Assembly (NCBI RefSeq): GCF_018991925.1
Contig: NW_024756914.1
Span: forward strand, 7,552,817 to 7,616,816
DNA: 64,000 nt
From: Homarus americanus
Taxonomy: Eukaryota; Arthropoda; Malacostraca; Decapoda; Nephropidae
Direction of reading: 5' to 3'
Positions 13,601-25,019 of the stretch are shown here, in pieces; position 1 is the first letter of the stretch, and every line of letters starts with the position of its first letter. Made by a program: the position numbers and the translations under genes. The notes below the pieces were generated by a model. The model saw nothing but the letters and a program-made list of their open reading frames with translations. It ran no database searches and had not been told where the DNA came from.

Positions 13601-15540
13601 TGACGGTGGCTGTGTGTGCAGCAGACAGTGGTGATGGCCAGTAGTAGTGACAGGATGGTGGTGGTTGTGTAGCAGTAAACAGTGATGGTGGTGGTTGTGT
13701 AGCAGCAGACAGTGGTGATGGTTGTGTAGCAGCAGACAGTGATGGTGATGGTTGTGGCAGTAGAGATGTGGTGGTGGTGGCTGTGTAGCAGCAGACAGTG
13801 GTGGTGGTGGTGGCTGTGTAGTAGCAGACAGTGGTGGTGGTGATGGTTGTGTAGTAGTAGACAGTGATGGTGATGGTTGTGTAGTAGGTAGAACAGTGGT
13901 GGTGATGGTTGTGTAGTAGTGGACAGTGATGGTGGTGGTTGTGTAGTAGTAAACAGTGATGGTGATGGTTGTGTAGTAGTGAACAGTGATGGTGATGGTT
14001 GTGTGTGAACAGTGGTGGTTGTGGTGGTTTGTAGTAGACAGTGCGGTGAGGTGGTGGATGTGTAGTAGTAAACAGTGATGGTGGGTGATTTGTGTAGTAG
14101 TAGACAGTGGTGGTGATGGTTGTGTAGTAGTAGACAGTGGCGGTGATGGTTGTGTAGTAGTAGACAGTGATGGTGATGGTTGTGTAGTAGTAGACAGTGG
14201 TGGTGGTGGTTGTGTAGTAGTAAACAGTGATGGTGATGGTTGTGTAGTAGTAGACAGTGGTGGTGATGGTTGTGTAGTAGTAGACAGTGATGGTGATGGT
14301 TGTGTAGTAGTAGACAGTGATGGTGCTGGTTGTGTAGTAGACAGTGATGTGTATGGTTGTGTAGTAGTAGACAGTGGCGGTGATGGTTGTGTAGTAGTAG
14401 ACAGTGATGGTGATGGTTGTGTAGTAGTAGACAGTGGTGGTGATGGTTGTGTAGTAGTAGACAGTGATGGTGATGGTTGTGTAGTAGTAGACAGTGATGG
14501 TGGTGGTTGTGTAGTGGTAGACAGCTGTGGTGATGGTTGTATAGTGGTAGGCATTGGTAGTGGTGGTTGTGTAGTGGTTGAAGTGGTGGTGGTGGTGGCG
14601 GTTGTGTAGTGGTAGAAGTGGTGGTGGTGGTGGTTGTGGTGATAGAGTGGTGGTGGTGGTTGTGTGGTGGTAGAAATGGTGGTGGTGGTGGTGATGATTG
14701 CAGTGGTAGAAGTGGAGGTGGTGGTGATGTTTGTGTGGTGGTGGTGGTTGTGTAGAGGCAGACAGTGCTGACGGTTGTGTAGTGGTAGAAGTGGTGGTGG
14801 TGGTTGTGTAGTGGTAGAAGTGGTGGTGGTGGATATGGTTGAGTAGTGGTAGAAGTGGTGGTGGTGATGGTTGTATAGTGGTAGAAGTGGTGGTGGTGAT
14901 GATGGTTGTGTAGTGGTAGACAGTGGTGCTGGTGGTTGTGGTGTGGTAGGAGTGGTTTTGGTGGTAATGGTTTTGTATTGGTAGACAGTGGTGGTAATTG
15001 TGTAGTTGTAGATGGTGGCGGTGGTGGTGGTTATGTAGTGGTAGTTAGTGGACGTGGTTGTGGTTGTGTAGTGGTAGATAGTGGTGGTGGTTGTGTAGTG
15101 GTAGATAGTGGTAGTATTGGTTTGTGTAGTGGTAGATAGTGGTGGTGGTTGTGGTTGTGTAGTGGTAGATAGTGGTGGTGGTTGCTTACTGGTAGATAGT
15201 GGTGGTAATGGTTTGTGTAGTGGTAGATAGTGGTGGTAATGGTTTGTGTAGTGGTAGACAGTGGTGGTGATGGTTGTGTAGTGGTAGGCAGTGGTGGTGG
15301 ACGTTGTGTATTTGGTAGACAGTGGTGGTGGCGGCTATGTATGGTAGGTACTTGTGGTGGTGGTTGTGCAGTTGTAGATAATGGTGATTTTGGTGGTTGT
15401 TTAGTGATTGACAGTGGTGGTGGTTGTATAGTGGTAAATAGTAGTGGTGGTGGTGATTGTGTAATGATAGATAATGGTGGATGGTTGTGTAATGGTAGAC
15501 AGTTGTGGTAGTGATTGATGTAGTGGTAGACAGTGGTGGT
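13600..15540 (+). repeat. 30-bp satellite, TG/TAG-rich part of left arm
   Basis: This is the same 30-bp unit, but CAGCAGCAG has become TAGTAGTAG (about 13.85-14.5 kb) and then TAGTGGTAG (about 14.5-15.5 kb). The other half reads GTGATGGTGATGGTTGTG. Regularity is high at 14.1-14.5 kb and decays towards 15.5 kb. The minus strand reads a Ser-Thr-Thr-Thr-Gln-Pro-Ser-Pro cycle and the + strand an Asp-Ser-Asp-Gly-Asp-Gly cycle. Both come from the repeat. Confidence 0.93.
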
Positions 15541-16526
15541 GCGTAAAAGATGAATATTTCAAGTGACTTTACATTCGTTCGAAAGTGATAATGATGTTGA
15601 AGGGCGTGGGAGCGCTAGAAAGATAATCATGATTAGCCTTTGTGGAAATGGAATATTGCAATGTAAGAACATTACGTCGTGAGTGTGCATCTAACCGTCG
15701 AGATTCTAGCATCGAGTCATGCTCGGCTGTGCATGGTGATACTTGTGTCTGCAGTGCTTCATTATACAACAGCCACGGTATAACTGCAAAACATATGAGA
15801 ACTGACATTACCAATGTGTTTGTGCGAGGAAGATCTGTGCCCAGTTATTTTCATTGGGTTTCTCTTGACCTTGAATTTCCATTTTCCAGGTCTATAAATT
15901 GTTGTACTCTTCATTTTTAAGCCTGCTTGTCATGCCTTTTTTTTGTTAATGCATTTGGGTTTTTATCACATTTTTCAGTATACAGTAAGGTTCAATTTCA
16001 CTTTACCTAAGTAAGATTTCAAGATGGACCTAGAGAATATAAGTGAACGCAATGATAATGCAATTGTCAATACATTGTGCCCAGGGCCACATTAAACTAT
16101 GTATTTATTTGGCTTTTTTTTGGTCCCTTTATTAAACTATTTTTAGTTGCAAAGGTAAAACAAAAATGGACGAACCCTTTGACAGACGAAGGTTTGAAAG
16201 ATGTTTATATACCCTTTGGTAGAGTAATGGTTTGAGAATACCATACCCTTTCTATCTGCAAGTGTTCATTGGTAATCATATGCCCTTAAAAAGGTTTGCC
16301 ATTATGGACACCCAAAAAATCCTTTTCATACATTATTTTCTTACTGTGTGATCAGTTGCAGCGGGATTTACCATGTCATAGTTTCCTACCAATAAGAGAA
16401 CATATTGATACAGGAGGGAAGGCTTCGACCCCTCGGCTATGAATGGGGTTTCATGCCTTAATGCTTTGTTGTATGATTAAAGTCATTCGAAAAATTAAGT
16501 ATAAAGTTCCAGACAAGCTAGTAAAT
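15541..16526. other. Unassigned AT-rich sequence
   Basis: I recognise no gene here. A 92-codon + frame at 15642-15920 is free of repeats, but it has no motif, signal peptide or conserved family that I can see, and nothing supports it beyond its length. The rest has T-runs and scattered stops in all frames. Confidence 0.5.
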
Positions 16527-16624
16527 GGGTCCTGTGTTCAGGACCTAAAATAAACATCATCCAGAGGGCATGTGTCCAGGACCTAACTTGATCATCACCC
16601 AGAGGACATGTGTTTAAGCATCAC
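16527..16624. repeat. 38-bp tandem repeat, left fragment (about 2.5 units)
   Basis: It contains CCAGGACCTAACTTGATC and ATCACCCAGAGGACATGTGT, matching the much longer array at 25071-25765. It abuts the 3' end of the LINE directly, so the LINE sits between two parts of one array. Confidence 0.8.
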
Positions 16625-16650
16625 ACATAAGAACATAAGAACATAAGAAT
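16625..16650 (-). repeat. 8-bp 3'-terminal microsatellite of the LINE
   Basis: On the minus strand there are three copies of TTCTTATG, directly after the LINE C-terminal coding remnant. Short 8-mer terminal repeats are typical of CR1-group LINE 3' ends. Confidence 0.75.
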
Positions 16651-16819
16651 GGAGGAAACTGCAGCGGGCCTATTAGCCCATACTGGGCACTCCCGTTTAC
16701 ACCCAACCACTATCGCTCATCTATCCATCCAACCCATGTTTGAAGCTATCCAACGTATTCAAGTTAATGGTGATGTTTGGTAACGTGTTCCACTCTATTT
16801 CCAAACCAATGTTTACCTA

Positions 16820-17504
16820 TGTAAGGGCGGAAGCGATCTTCCTGCTGGTTACCGCTGCTAACTCTCGTTTGCTGGTGCGGACGACACTTGGGGCGGTTTG
16901 GACAGAGGTGAGAACAGCAGCGACTGTCTGGGTCACCGGCAGATTCAACCCAGCCGCCATACAGTCACTATCTAGCTACCCAGCTGTTCGTCAAATTCTG
17001 GCTGTGATCTCATCATAGGTCCTGGACTCGTGGGCTGTGTCCCCAGACCTTCACCTGTCGATTGTCAATTCTCTGGTCATCTACCACTACCATACCACGA
17101 CCGTCAGTTCATCTCATTCCGTCTGTGCCCCTGTGTTCTGCCATTTCAAGACGTCGCTCGAGTGTGGAGTTGAATGGACGCTTCCCTACCCTGAGTGTGG
17201 ATCACCGTGTTCCAGAACCTTACCCCAGGGCCACTGCTGTAGGAAATATCTGTTCATTGTTTGATTCTTTCAGTTGTTGACTCCCATTAATTGTTTGACT
17301 CCATTAACTGTTGACTGCCTTAATTGTTATTTGATGTTTGTTGAGTGGTGTCAGAGTTTTGTGTTATATTTTTTATAGTAAAGAGATGTCAATCTCAAAC
17401 GGTTGTTTGTTATTCCTCAGAAAACCATGGTCCTTGACTTTCCTTAATTAAGAACCTGATTAGTCTGGTTAGGGATTTCTATCCCTAAGTCCCAGGCCTT
17501 TACA
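16820..17504 (+). mobile_element. 0.7-kb non-autonomous element, copy 1, inserted in the LINE
   Basis: The ends are TGTAAGGGCGG and GGCCTTTACA, giving a short inverted terminal match (TGTAAGGG/TGTAAAGG). ACCTA(T) flanks it at 16815-16819 and 17505-17509, a 5-6 bp target duplication. The LINE reading resumes on either side. It contains a degenerate ~17-bp repeat around TTGACTCCCATTAATTG at about 17260-17330. No coding capacity is evident. The superfamily is unknown. The second copy is at 23068-23829 in reverse orientation. Confidence 0.75.
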
Positions 17505-17625
17505 ACCTATCACGCGCCTATATCTAAATTTTTCTAATTTAAGACCAATGCTATGAGTTCGCTCCTGGTTGGATAGTTTGAGTACCTTTGTTATATAACC
17601 TTTGTTTAACCCTGACTTCCACTTA

Positions 17626-17897
17626 TAGTGGAGTGGATAATGGAAAAATCTTGCAAATGGTGATACACGCATGAAATTTGGCATGATCATACCCGAGGGG
17701 CTACTTGTCATATCTGCCTGACTGGCCATTTTGAAATCCAAGATGGCGGCCATTTTTCAAGATGGCTGCCAAATTGACCTTCGAATGATGATTTTTTTTA
17801 TAGAAATTGATGTAGTTGGTCAATCTAAATGATCTTAGTGTCGATATGTATGTTTTAAAGCATGCTCAGATGATTTTTTTCTATTTCTGACTGGTTT
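17626..17897 (+). repeat. Left terminal inverted repeat of the 3.1-kb element
   Basis: It pairs imperfectly with 20449-20726. Shared blocks include AAATTTGGCATG, the AAGATGGCGGCCAT core, and TTGATGTAGTTGGTCAATCT. Confidence 0.8.
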
Positions 17898-18341
17898 TAT
17901 GCACTATTTTTATGTTTTTTCCAACTAGGTGAGAGTAGCATGCAGAGGGTGTCTGCATGTGAGGGAGTGATTGTCGGACACAACCAGGGCACACTGGTGA
18001 CATCAGTGCTGTGCAACCCAGCATGGAGTTCAGTGTCAGCTAAGAAAAAGCATGTCATACTGCAACAGCTTAGTGTCCCAAATGCTGCTTGACCAACCCC
18101 AAATCAGTTAAGCAGCCACACCTGAATTGACAGGATGTGCCAGCGCGGGAGAGCCGAGCCAAGGATAATGGGGTTTTAGTTATCTGGATGGTGTACAGAT
18201 CGCACGGGACTAATGTCACTGGTTGAACGATCGGACTAGGTGTAGGGCAAAAGGCATGAACCTAGTTGTATCCCATACAAAAAAAGTTCTCATCAGGGTG
18301 GTAAAAGGATAAACCCTCGGCCCTGAAGATCAAAAATAGCT

Positions 18342-20315
18342 ATGGACACAAAATCTACCAACAAACCATTCCTCACTGAATGGACAAAGTGTTGTCTTTG
18401 TCAACAGGATAAGAAGGAAGATCTTAAGTCTCCACATGAAAATCCTGCCAAAGAGGAGATGACGGTTACAAGAGCTTGGAAAGGAATATTCCTCTATTTC
18501 ATTCAATCAATGCACTGCCAATCAAGCTTGACCCTGCAAGACTTGTTGAAGATGATGGGATAGAGGAGACCTTGAGGAGCATCAAGGCACAGTATCATGA
18601 GAGTTGGAGACTTCTGTTCAACTACACAAAGTTAAATAGAGCTGAGAAAAGGCGAACCTCTGCAGTTGCTACAGAGGAGAGCAGCAGTAGCAAGATACCA
18701 CGAATGGTCAGAGACCCCAAAGCAACAGAATGCTTTCTGTGTGAGGAAGAAGCTTCGGGAGATGACATAAGACATGCGATGACAATGAAACTTAATAAAA
18801 GATTGAATGATTGTGCGAAGACACTTAACGATGGAAAACTCCTTGCCAAACTAAGTGCAGGAGATGTTGTGGCACAAGAACTGAAGTATCACCCTCGCTG
18901 CTTGGCAGACCTGTACAACCGAGAAAGAACACACCGAAATGCTCATGAGCAAGAAGAAGCACAAGAGCCTCATCCGAACAAGGACGCATACCCATCTGCT
19001 TTCTCTGAACTGGTCACTTACATCACTCAGATGAAAGCTTCTAGTGAAGGTACTGAACCACCCATTTTCATACTTGCTGACCTGGTCACACTCTACAGAC
19101 AGAGACTTGAGCAGCTGGGTGTTGGATCCCCCGATGTTCATGCTACTCGACTGAAGAACCAGCTGCTTTTTCACATCCTCCAGCTGCAAGCTCATCACCA
19201 AGGAAGAGATATCCTACTGGCCTTTGAGAAGGGTGTTGACTCAATCCTGGCACAAGCAAGCAAATACGGTGGCGCGATCCATCTGGCCAAGGCTGCTGGG
19301 ATGATACGACGGGACATGCTTCAGCACAAGTCACACTTCAGCAGTACATTTCATGAAGGATGCATTGAACAGGCTGTTCCATCATCACTGCTTCAATTTG
19401 CATGCATGATCGAACATGGTGCAGATATCAAATACCAACTCCAGCATGGCGCATCGAAGTCTGACCTTGCTATGTCACAGCTCTTACAGTACAACTGTTT
19501 TGCCAACTACAAGGTAGGAACACAATTCCACAGACACTCCAAGGACCATGAGACACCTTTTGCTATCTACGTCGGCATGTCTGTGTTTGCTAAGACAAGA
19601 AAGAGGCAGCTCATCGACATGCTGCATGATAATGGGGTCAGCATTTCATATGACAGAGTTCTACAATTATCAGCCCAGCTCGGAGAAGCAGTTGTATGGC
19701 AGTACGTGGAAGATGGAGTGGTGTGTCCACCAATCTTGAGGAAGCAGTTGTTCACGACTTCAGCAGTGGACAACATTGACCACAACTCCACTGCGACTAC
19801 GGCCAAAACGTCCTTCCATGGGACCAGTGTGTGATGTCTGTGATGAAGTTTCAGAAACATTCACCAAACTCAGCCAATGTCCAACAACAGTTGCTGATGT
19901 TGACCTGCAGAAGCTGGAAAGATTTGTTGTCCTCACGTATGACAGATCTAGTGCAGCCACTGGTGTAGATGAGGCAAGACTAAATCTCTTTTCCCTCAAG
20001 CAGAGACCATATGACTCCATTCCACCAACCCAGGCAGCCCTCAAGGAACATGCAAAGCGGGCTGCCTACCAGGCTGGTATCATCTGGGGCCAGGCAACAA
20101 TCTCCAATCCAGAAACCAGCAGTCCTGTCAACTGGGGATGGACGCAGAAGGGAGAGGCATGGCAGATACGTTGGACGACTCTTCTCCTGATTGCAACATG
20201 CTGTCAGGAGCTGACCAAATGTTCCTGAAAGAAAGACTGCCACCAGAAATGCAAATGCTTTCGCTCTGGACTTTCCTGCACAGCACTTTGCAGCTACATA
20301 TGTGAACAGCAGTAA
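18342..20315 (+). pseudogene. Unnamed cysteine-tailed protein of the 3.1-kb element (candidate transposase relic)
   Basis: Frame 1 opens at 18342 with a CCLCQ zinc-binding-like motif. At about 18455-18461 the reading shifts to the frame of 18461-19834, which carries a second CFLCEE motif with downstream His/Cys (YHPRCL), then long helical stretches. It ends with VDNIDHNSTATTA and SFHGT before a stop at 19832-19834. A third frame (about 19830-20228) resumes with KLERFVVLTYDR, RAAYQAG and WGW. It hits TGA at 20226-20228, after which the same frame runs on through a cysteine-rich tail (CHQKCKC, CTALCS) to TAA at 20313-20315. From memory, this layout matches an uncharacterised protein family common in aquatic animals. 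In those proteins a large central region lies between SFHGT and KLERFV, and it appears deleted here. The transposase role is inferred from its place between inverted repeats. Confidence 0.65.
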
Positions 20316-20448
20316 ATGCACAAAGATGTACTGCGAGGAGAAGTCACAGGAACCAGTGCTAATAGTGAGTACTTTTTTTTAGTAAGTTCTTTTTTGTTAT
20401 ATTTTTTTACTAAAAGTGTTATTTTATGTGGATAAAAATGTTACAATG

Positions 20449-20726
20449 GACTGAAAACTATAAAAAATCATCTGAGCATGCTTGACAACATACATACCGA
20501 CACCAAGATCACTTAGATTGACCAACTACATCAATTTCTATAAGAAAAAACAATTTTTGAAGGTCAATGTGGCGGCCATCTTGAAAAATGGCCGCCATCT
20601 TGGATTTTCAAATGGCCAATCAGGCAGACTTGACTAGTAACCATTAGAGAATTACCATGCCAAATTTGGTGCTTGTATCTGCATTTGCATGATTCTCTTG
20701 AAAAATTGCATTTAGCTGCCCCACTA
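20449..20726 (-). repeat. Right terminal inverted repeat of the 3.1-kb element
   Basis: Reverse complement of the left repeat with scattered substitutions and small indels. It ends CCCCACTA directly before the TTATA duplication. Confidence 0.8.
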
Positions 20727-23067
20727 TTATACACCTCGATCATATCGCCCTTCACTCTACGTCTCTCGAGGGAGTGCAAATTAAGATGCTGTAGCCTGTC
20801 TCTGTACTCAAGGTTCCCAATACCCATAATTAGTCTTCTCATTCTCCTCTGAATTCTATATCAATTCTGTAGTACGGTGACCAGAACTGAACCACGTAAT
20901 CCAAGTGAGGTCTCACAAGCTTAAGATATAGTTTTAGAATAACCTCGCTGGTCTTGTAACTAACACTCCTTTGTATGAACCAAGTACTTTGTAAACCTTC
21001 TTTCAAGCAAATATACATTGTTGACTTGATTTAAGATTCCTACATATCATTACTCCTAAATCTTCCTCACAGTCTGATTTCTCTATAACAACGTTATTCA
21101 TCCGATATCTGGTTTCTCTGTTTACATCTCTTAGACTAAGTACTTTACATTTGTACACATTAAATTTCATCTGCCATTTTTCAGACCATGTAATTTTTTT
21201 TTTTTAGATCTTCCTGTAGTTTTGCGCAGTCCTCGTCAGATTTAATTACACGCCCTATTATAGTGTCGTCAGCAAATATACTTATGTTGCTGTCTACGCC
21301 TATATCTATGTCGTTTATGTATATAATAAATAGTAATGGTCCAAGTACTGAGCCTTGGGGTACTCCACTAGTGACGTTACCCCAGTCGGATTTAGTGCCC
21401 TTAATGCTTACTCGCTGTTTCCTGTTCTCTAACCACGCCCTAATCCATTTTAGAATATCTACTCAAATTCCACGAGCCTTCACTTTTCGTTTGATTCTTT
21501 CGTACGGGACTTTGTCGAAGGCTTTTCTAAGGTCGAGGTATACAACACCATAATCGTGCTCATTATCCATTGATTCGAAAACATTTGAAAAGAATGTTAA
21601 TAGATTAGTGATTAGTCAGACATGTACACCCACTCGTGAAGAAATGTTGTGAATCTTTGATCAACTTGTGCTTCTTCAGGGGATTTCGAATAGAGTTTGA
21701 AATTATTGCTTTCACCAATCTGCCTACAATTGATGTTAAACAGATTGGACCGTAGTTAGAGGATAGTAATCTATCTCCCTCCTTGAAAATCTGTATCACA
21801 TTCGCTATTCTCCAGGATTCTGGCATTACACCCGTTTTTAACATGTTAAACAAATTTGCTAAGGGCATACTAAGCTCTTCCTTACATACCTTTAATACTC
21901 TGGCAAATATTTAATCGGAACCTGGTGACTTCTTAGGCTTTAGCTTGTCTACTTGCTTACTGACATCGTTACTAGTCACTACTATCTCGCTTAACATATT
22001 TTCTTCACTATCTTTGTATATAGTCGGTGCCTCTGGTATAATGTTTAAATTTTCGGTGGTGAAAACTATTGAAAAATATCTGTTTAAATTGGTGCTCATT
22101 TCTCCTTCGCCAACTATTAGCTCGTCTGGTATATGACTGTATTGGACCAATCTTGTCTCATGTTTCAGTTTAATTCATTCGGAAGAATTCTTTGGAGTTT
22201 GACTTCGCCTCCCTTGCTACCTTTAGTTCATCATTCCTCTTTGCTTTTCTTATCTCGGACTTAACCCTACTGGCCAATACCTTATAATAATCTCGGAGGT
22301 AAACTTCACCACGATTTATTCTCCCACCGATAGTCTTCCTTTGTCCAATAATATTCTTTAAATAATTATTTATCCATTTAGGGTCATTGTTATTTGATCT
22401 GCATTTTCTGTATGGTGTATTGTGCCTTTGAGCCTAAAGTAACTCATTATTTAAATTGTTGTGGAACTCGTCAACCTCAGTTCTCGTAATCAGGTCATCC
22501 CCAACCGTCATATTTGTGAAGTTATCGTTATCAGGTCAAGTAAAGTAGGTCGCCCTCTGTGGTTACATTGTATGGGGTTACCACAAGTGAGGTCAAGTAA
22601 TTTTTCCCAAACGTAATACCCCTTCTCTCAGCTGCCTTTTTAACCTATCAAAATTTGCCCTTCTGAAATCTGGGACTTAAATGTAATTTTCCTTGCGACT
22701 GGCATTAAGTTCTTCTTTGAATCTCACTTCTTTATGATCGCTGTTAGCTAGTTCGTTCCTTACCTCGACATTACTTATGAGGTTTTCTGCTTGACAGAAC
22801 TAAATCAAGTATGTTATTAACTTGGGTGGTTTCAGCTATATGCTGACTTAGGAAACAGTCCTGAACTTTTTCAAGAAAATCGTCTGATTCTGAGTCACCC
22901 ATAAGGTCGGTCCAATCAATTTGACTAGAGTTAAAGTTGCCTACTATACAGACTTTGCTATGTCTGGATGCCCTATGCTTTTCATCCCAAATAAGTCGCT
23001 CATTAACTCTTTCGTGATTAGGAGGTCTATATATTACTCCTATCATTAATTTTTTCCCTACCATCGG

Positions 23068-23829
23068 TGTAAAGGCCAGGGACTTAGGGATAGAAATCCT
23101 TTACCAGCCTAATCAGGATCTTATAAAAGGAAAGTCAAGGACCATGGTTTTCCGAGGAATAACAAACAACCGTTAGAGATTGACATCTCTTTACTATAAA
23201 AATATAACACAAAACTCTGACACCACTCAACAAACATCAAATAACAAGTACAGGAGTCAAACAATTAATGCAATCAACAGTTAATGGAAGTCCAACAATT
23301 AATGGAATCAAACAATTAATGGAATCAAACAATTAATGGGAGTCAACAACTAATAGAATCAACAATAAAAGGGAGTCAACAATTAATGGAATCAAACAAC
23401 AATAAAATCAAACAATGAACAGATATTTCCTAAGACAGCCTCCTTGGGGAAGGTTCTGGAACGCAGTGATCCATTCGAGTGAGCGGCAGCGGCCGATGTC
23501 TTGCTACAGAGAGACACTGGGGCACAGAGGGAGGAGATGATTTGACGGTCGTAGCAGCTGCAGTAGTGGTATGGGGTCCAGGGATTGACAATCTATAGGT
23601 AAAGGTCATTGGACACAGCCTACGAGTCCAGAGCCTTTGATGAGATCACAGCCAGAATTTGAACGAACAGTGGGGTAGTGACTGAAATGACGGCTGGGGT
23701 GAATCTGAGCCGGTGACACTGGTAGCAGGGACCTCCTCACCTCCATCCAACCCCCCCAAGTGGGGGTCGCGCCAGCAAACGAGCGAGTTAGCACCGGTAA
23801 CGAGCAGGAAGATCGTTTCCGCCCTTACA
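23068..23829 (-). mobile_element. 0.76-kb non-autonomous element, copy 2, reverse orientation
   Basis: This is the reverse complement of 16820-17504 with divergence and an expanded internal repeat: about 8 units of the AACAATTAATGGAATCA type at 23280-23420. Ends are TGTAAAGGCC and GCCCTTACA. It separates the LINE endonuclease segments (REIKTELNTE above 23845 from MVGKKLMIGVIYRPP below 23065). No clean target duplication is visible. Confidence 0.75.
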
Positions 23830-24231
23830 ATCTTGTAGTTCTATCTAAATTGTTTCTGTATTTAGTTCAGTTTTTATTTCCCTGACATAGATTGCTACCC
23901 CGCCTCCTTTCCGAATCAGCCTATCTTTATGTAATAACTTGTAACCTTTAATTTGGTATTCCTCAGGAAACTCTCGTGAGTGTAAGCTTATCCATGTTTC
24001 GGTGAATGCAATTATATAATTTTTTTCGTACATACCATCGCCCTGATTTCATCCATTTTGTTTCTCAGACTTCTACTGTTTGCGTAGTAGACATTAAAGT
24101 TAGTCGTGAACTGGGTACTCTCTTTGTCGCATTAAGTTTTTAACTCCCTGCCTAATTTAGTTTTGTCATCATTCCTAGCACGACTTCTCTCTAGACTTTT
24201 CATTTTGTTTACCTGCTCCCACTGCAGTCTC

Positions 24232-25019
24232 CTATTTCCCCGTGCTCACATGTTCCCCAGGCAGTTTAAAGACTTCGACATCTTTTGAACTACCTTCTCG
24301 AGAGAGCCAGCCAGGGTTGCCACCCCATCCCAAGCCATAAAAGTTGTCCCAGTTGTCAATGAATGGGACTGATACTGGCTTGCAATATCTGTCAAGACGC
24401 CGTTGACACCAATGCCCTTGACAACCATTCACTGCCAACTCTCCTTCTAGGCAGCACACCACATATGATAGGGATCCCTCCCTTCACCCTAATACGTTCG
24501 ATAACTGTCTTGAACTTATCAAGGAGCTCCTTACTCTTACACCGGCCTCCTGCACTGAGGTTTGTTTCCATTACTAGACAAGATATTGTCCATCCTGTCA
24601 ACTATATCCCCCACCCCAACTCCTGGCAGACACACTCCCATCTTGTTTCTATTTTTAGCACAAAAAGCTCTATCCAGATACAGTACCTGGGAATCCCTAA
24701 CAATTAAGGTTTTCGTATCTTCCTTGCTATTCTTGTCCCTGACGATGTTTACGTCCAATTCGTCTATCAAATTACTTAAAGAGTCAGTACACTTAGCTGT
24801 TGTCATTTCTGGGTATCTTTTTTTCACCAACAGTTTGGTCGTTCTTCTTCTTGCAACCCTCCATTCACCTGTGCCTTCGTCAAACACTGGCTTTCCTTGT
24901 CTCGTGTCTTCCTTCTTCATCCTCTCTATCACTTCCTATAATTTCAAGTTTTCGTCCTTGACCTTCACTAACTCGGCCCTCAGAAGGGCACATACCTGCT
25001 CACAACTAACACTAGCCAT
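24232..25019 (-). pseudogene. LINE ORF1 relic with SGNH/GDSL esterase-like domain
   Basis: The ATG is at 25019-25017. The first ~27 residues look helical (MASVSCEQVCALLRAEL), then an in-frame TAG interrupts before EVIERMKKED. The esterase block I begins DSQVLYLDRAFC; the usual Gly before Asp-Ser is Arg, but the Ser is kept. The reading then shifts frame at about 24560-24590 to KGGIPIICGVLPRR, and again to FIDNWDNFYG. The terminal Asp/His block is damaged (GWGGNPGWLSREG). CR1/L2-type elements often carry such an esterase ORF1, thought to help RNP-membrane or RNA handling. The function here is inferred from the family and is lost in this copy. Confidence 0.75.

Larger units (their letters stand above)
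17626..20726 (+). mobile_element. 3.1-kb DNA-transposon-like element with ~270-bp terminal inverted repeats
   Basis: It lies inside the LINE between codons of the thumb region. Minus-strand LINE sequence stops at EVY near 20732 and resumes with KWKSGLNKG near 17622. The flanking duplication is TTA or TTATA (17623-17627 and 20727-20731). The termini TAGTGGAGTG and TAGTGGGGCA begin long imperfect inverted repeats (17626-17897 and 20449-20726). These include the AAGATGGCGGCCAT-type core and CATGCTCAGATGATTTTTT. Inside is a + strand coding relic (18342-20315). The size, inverted repeats and target duplication indicate a cut-and-paste element. I cannot name its superfamily. Confidence 0.8.
16650..24060 (-). 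pseudogene. LINE ORF2 relic: endonuclease plus reverse transcriptase (split)
   Basis: The endonuclease part shows FTETW and GGGVAIYV (near 24033-23845). After the 762-bp insert come YRPPN, GNFN (the usual Asp of GDFN is Asn) and NSDH near 22750. The reverse transcriptase keeps the fingers motif SNYGPICLTS, motif A VVYLDLRKAFDKV (about 21550-21500), motif B SGVPQGSVLGPLLF and motif C FADDT (about 21275), so all catalytic aspartates remain visible. The thumb has YRDRLQHLNLHSLERRR and the tail WNTLPNITINLNTLDSFK. Frames shift repeatedly, and three transposon insertions split the gene. This enzyme would nick target DNA and copy its own RNA in the nucleus; here it is a relic. Confidence 0.85.

Noticed and set aside
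14085..14609. Asp-x-Asp-Gly-Asp-Gly cycles resembling calcium-binding repeats
   Set aside because: The motif follows from GATGGTGATGG within the 30-bp satellite, is open only in patches, and the same DNA is equally open in unrelated frames.
15642..15920. 92-codon open frame as a gene
   Set aside because: No motif, homology or regulatory context recognised; length alone is not evidence in this window.
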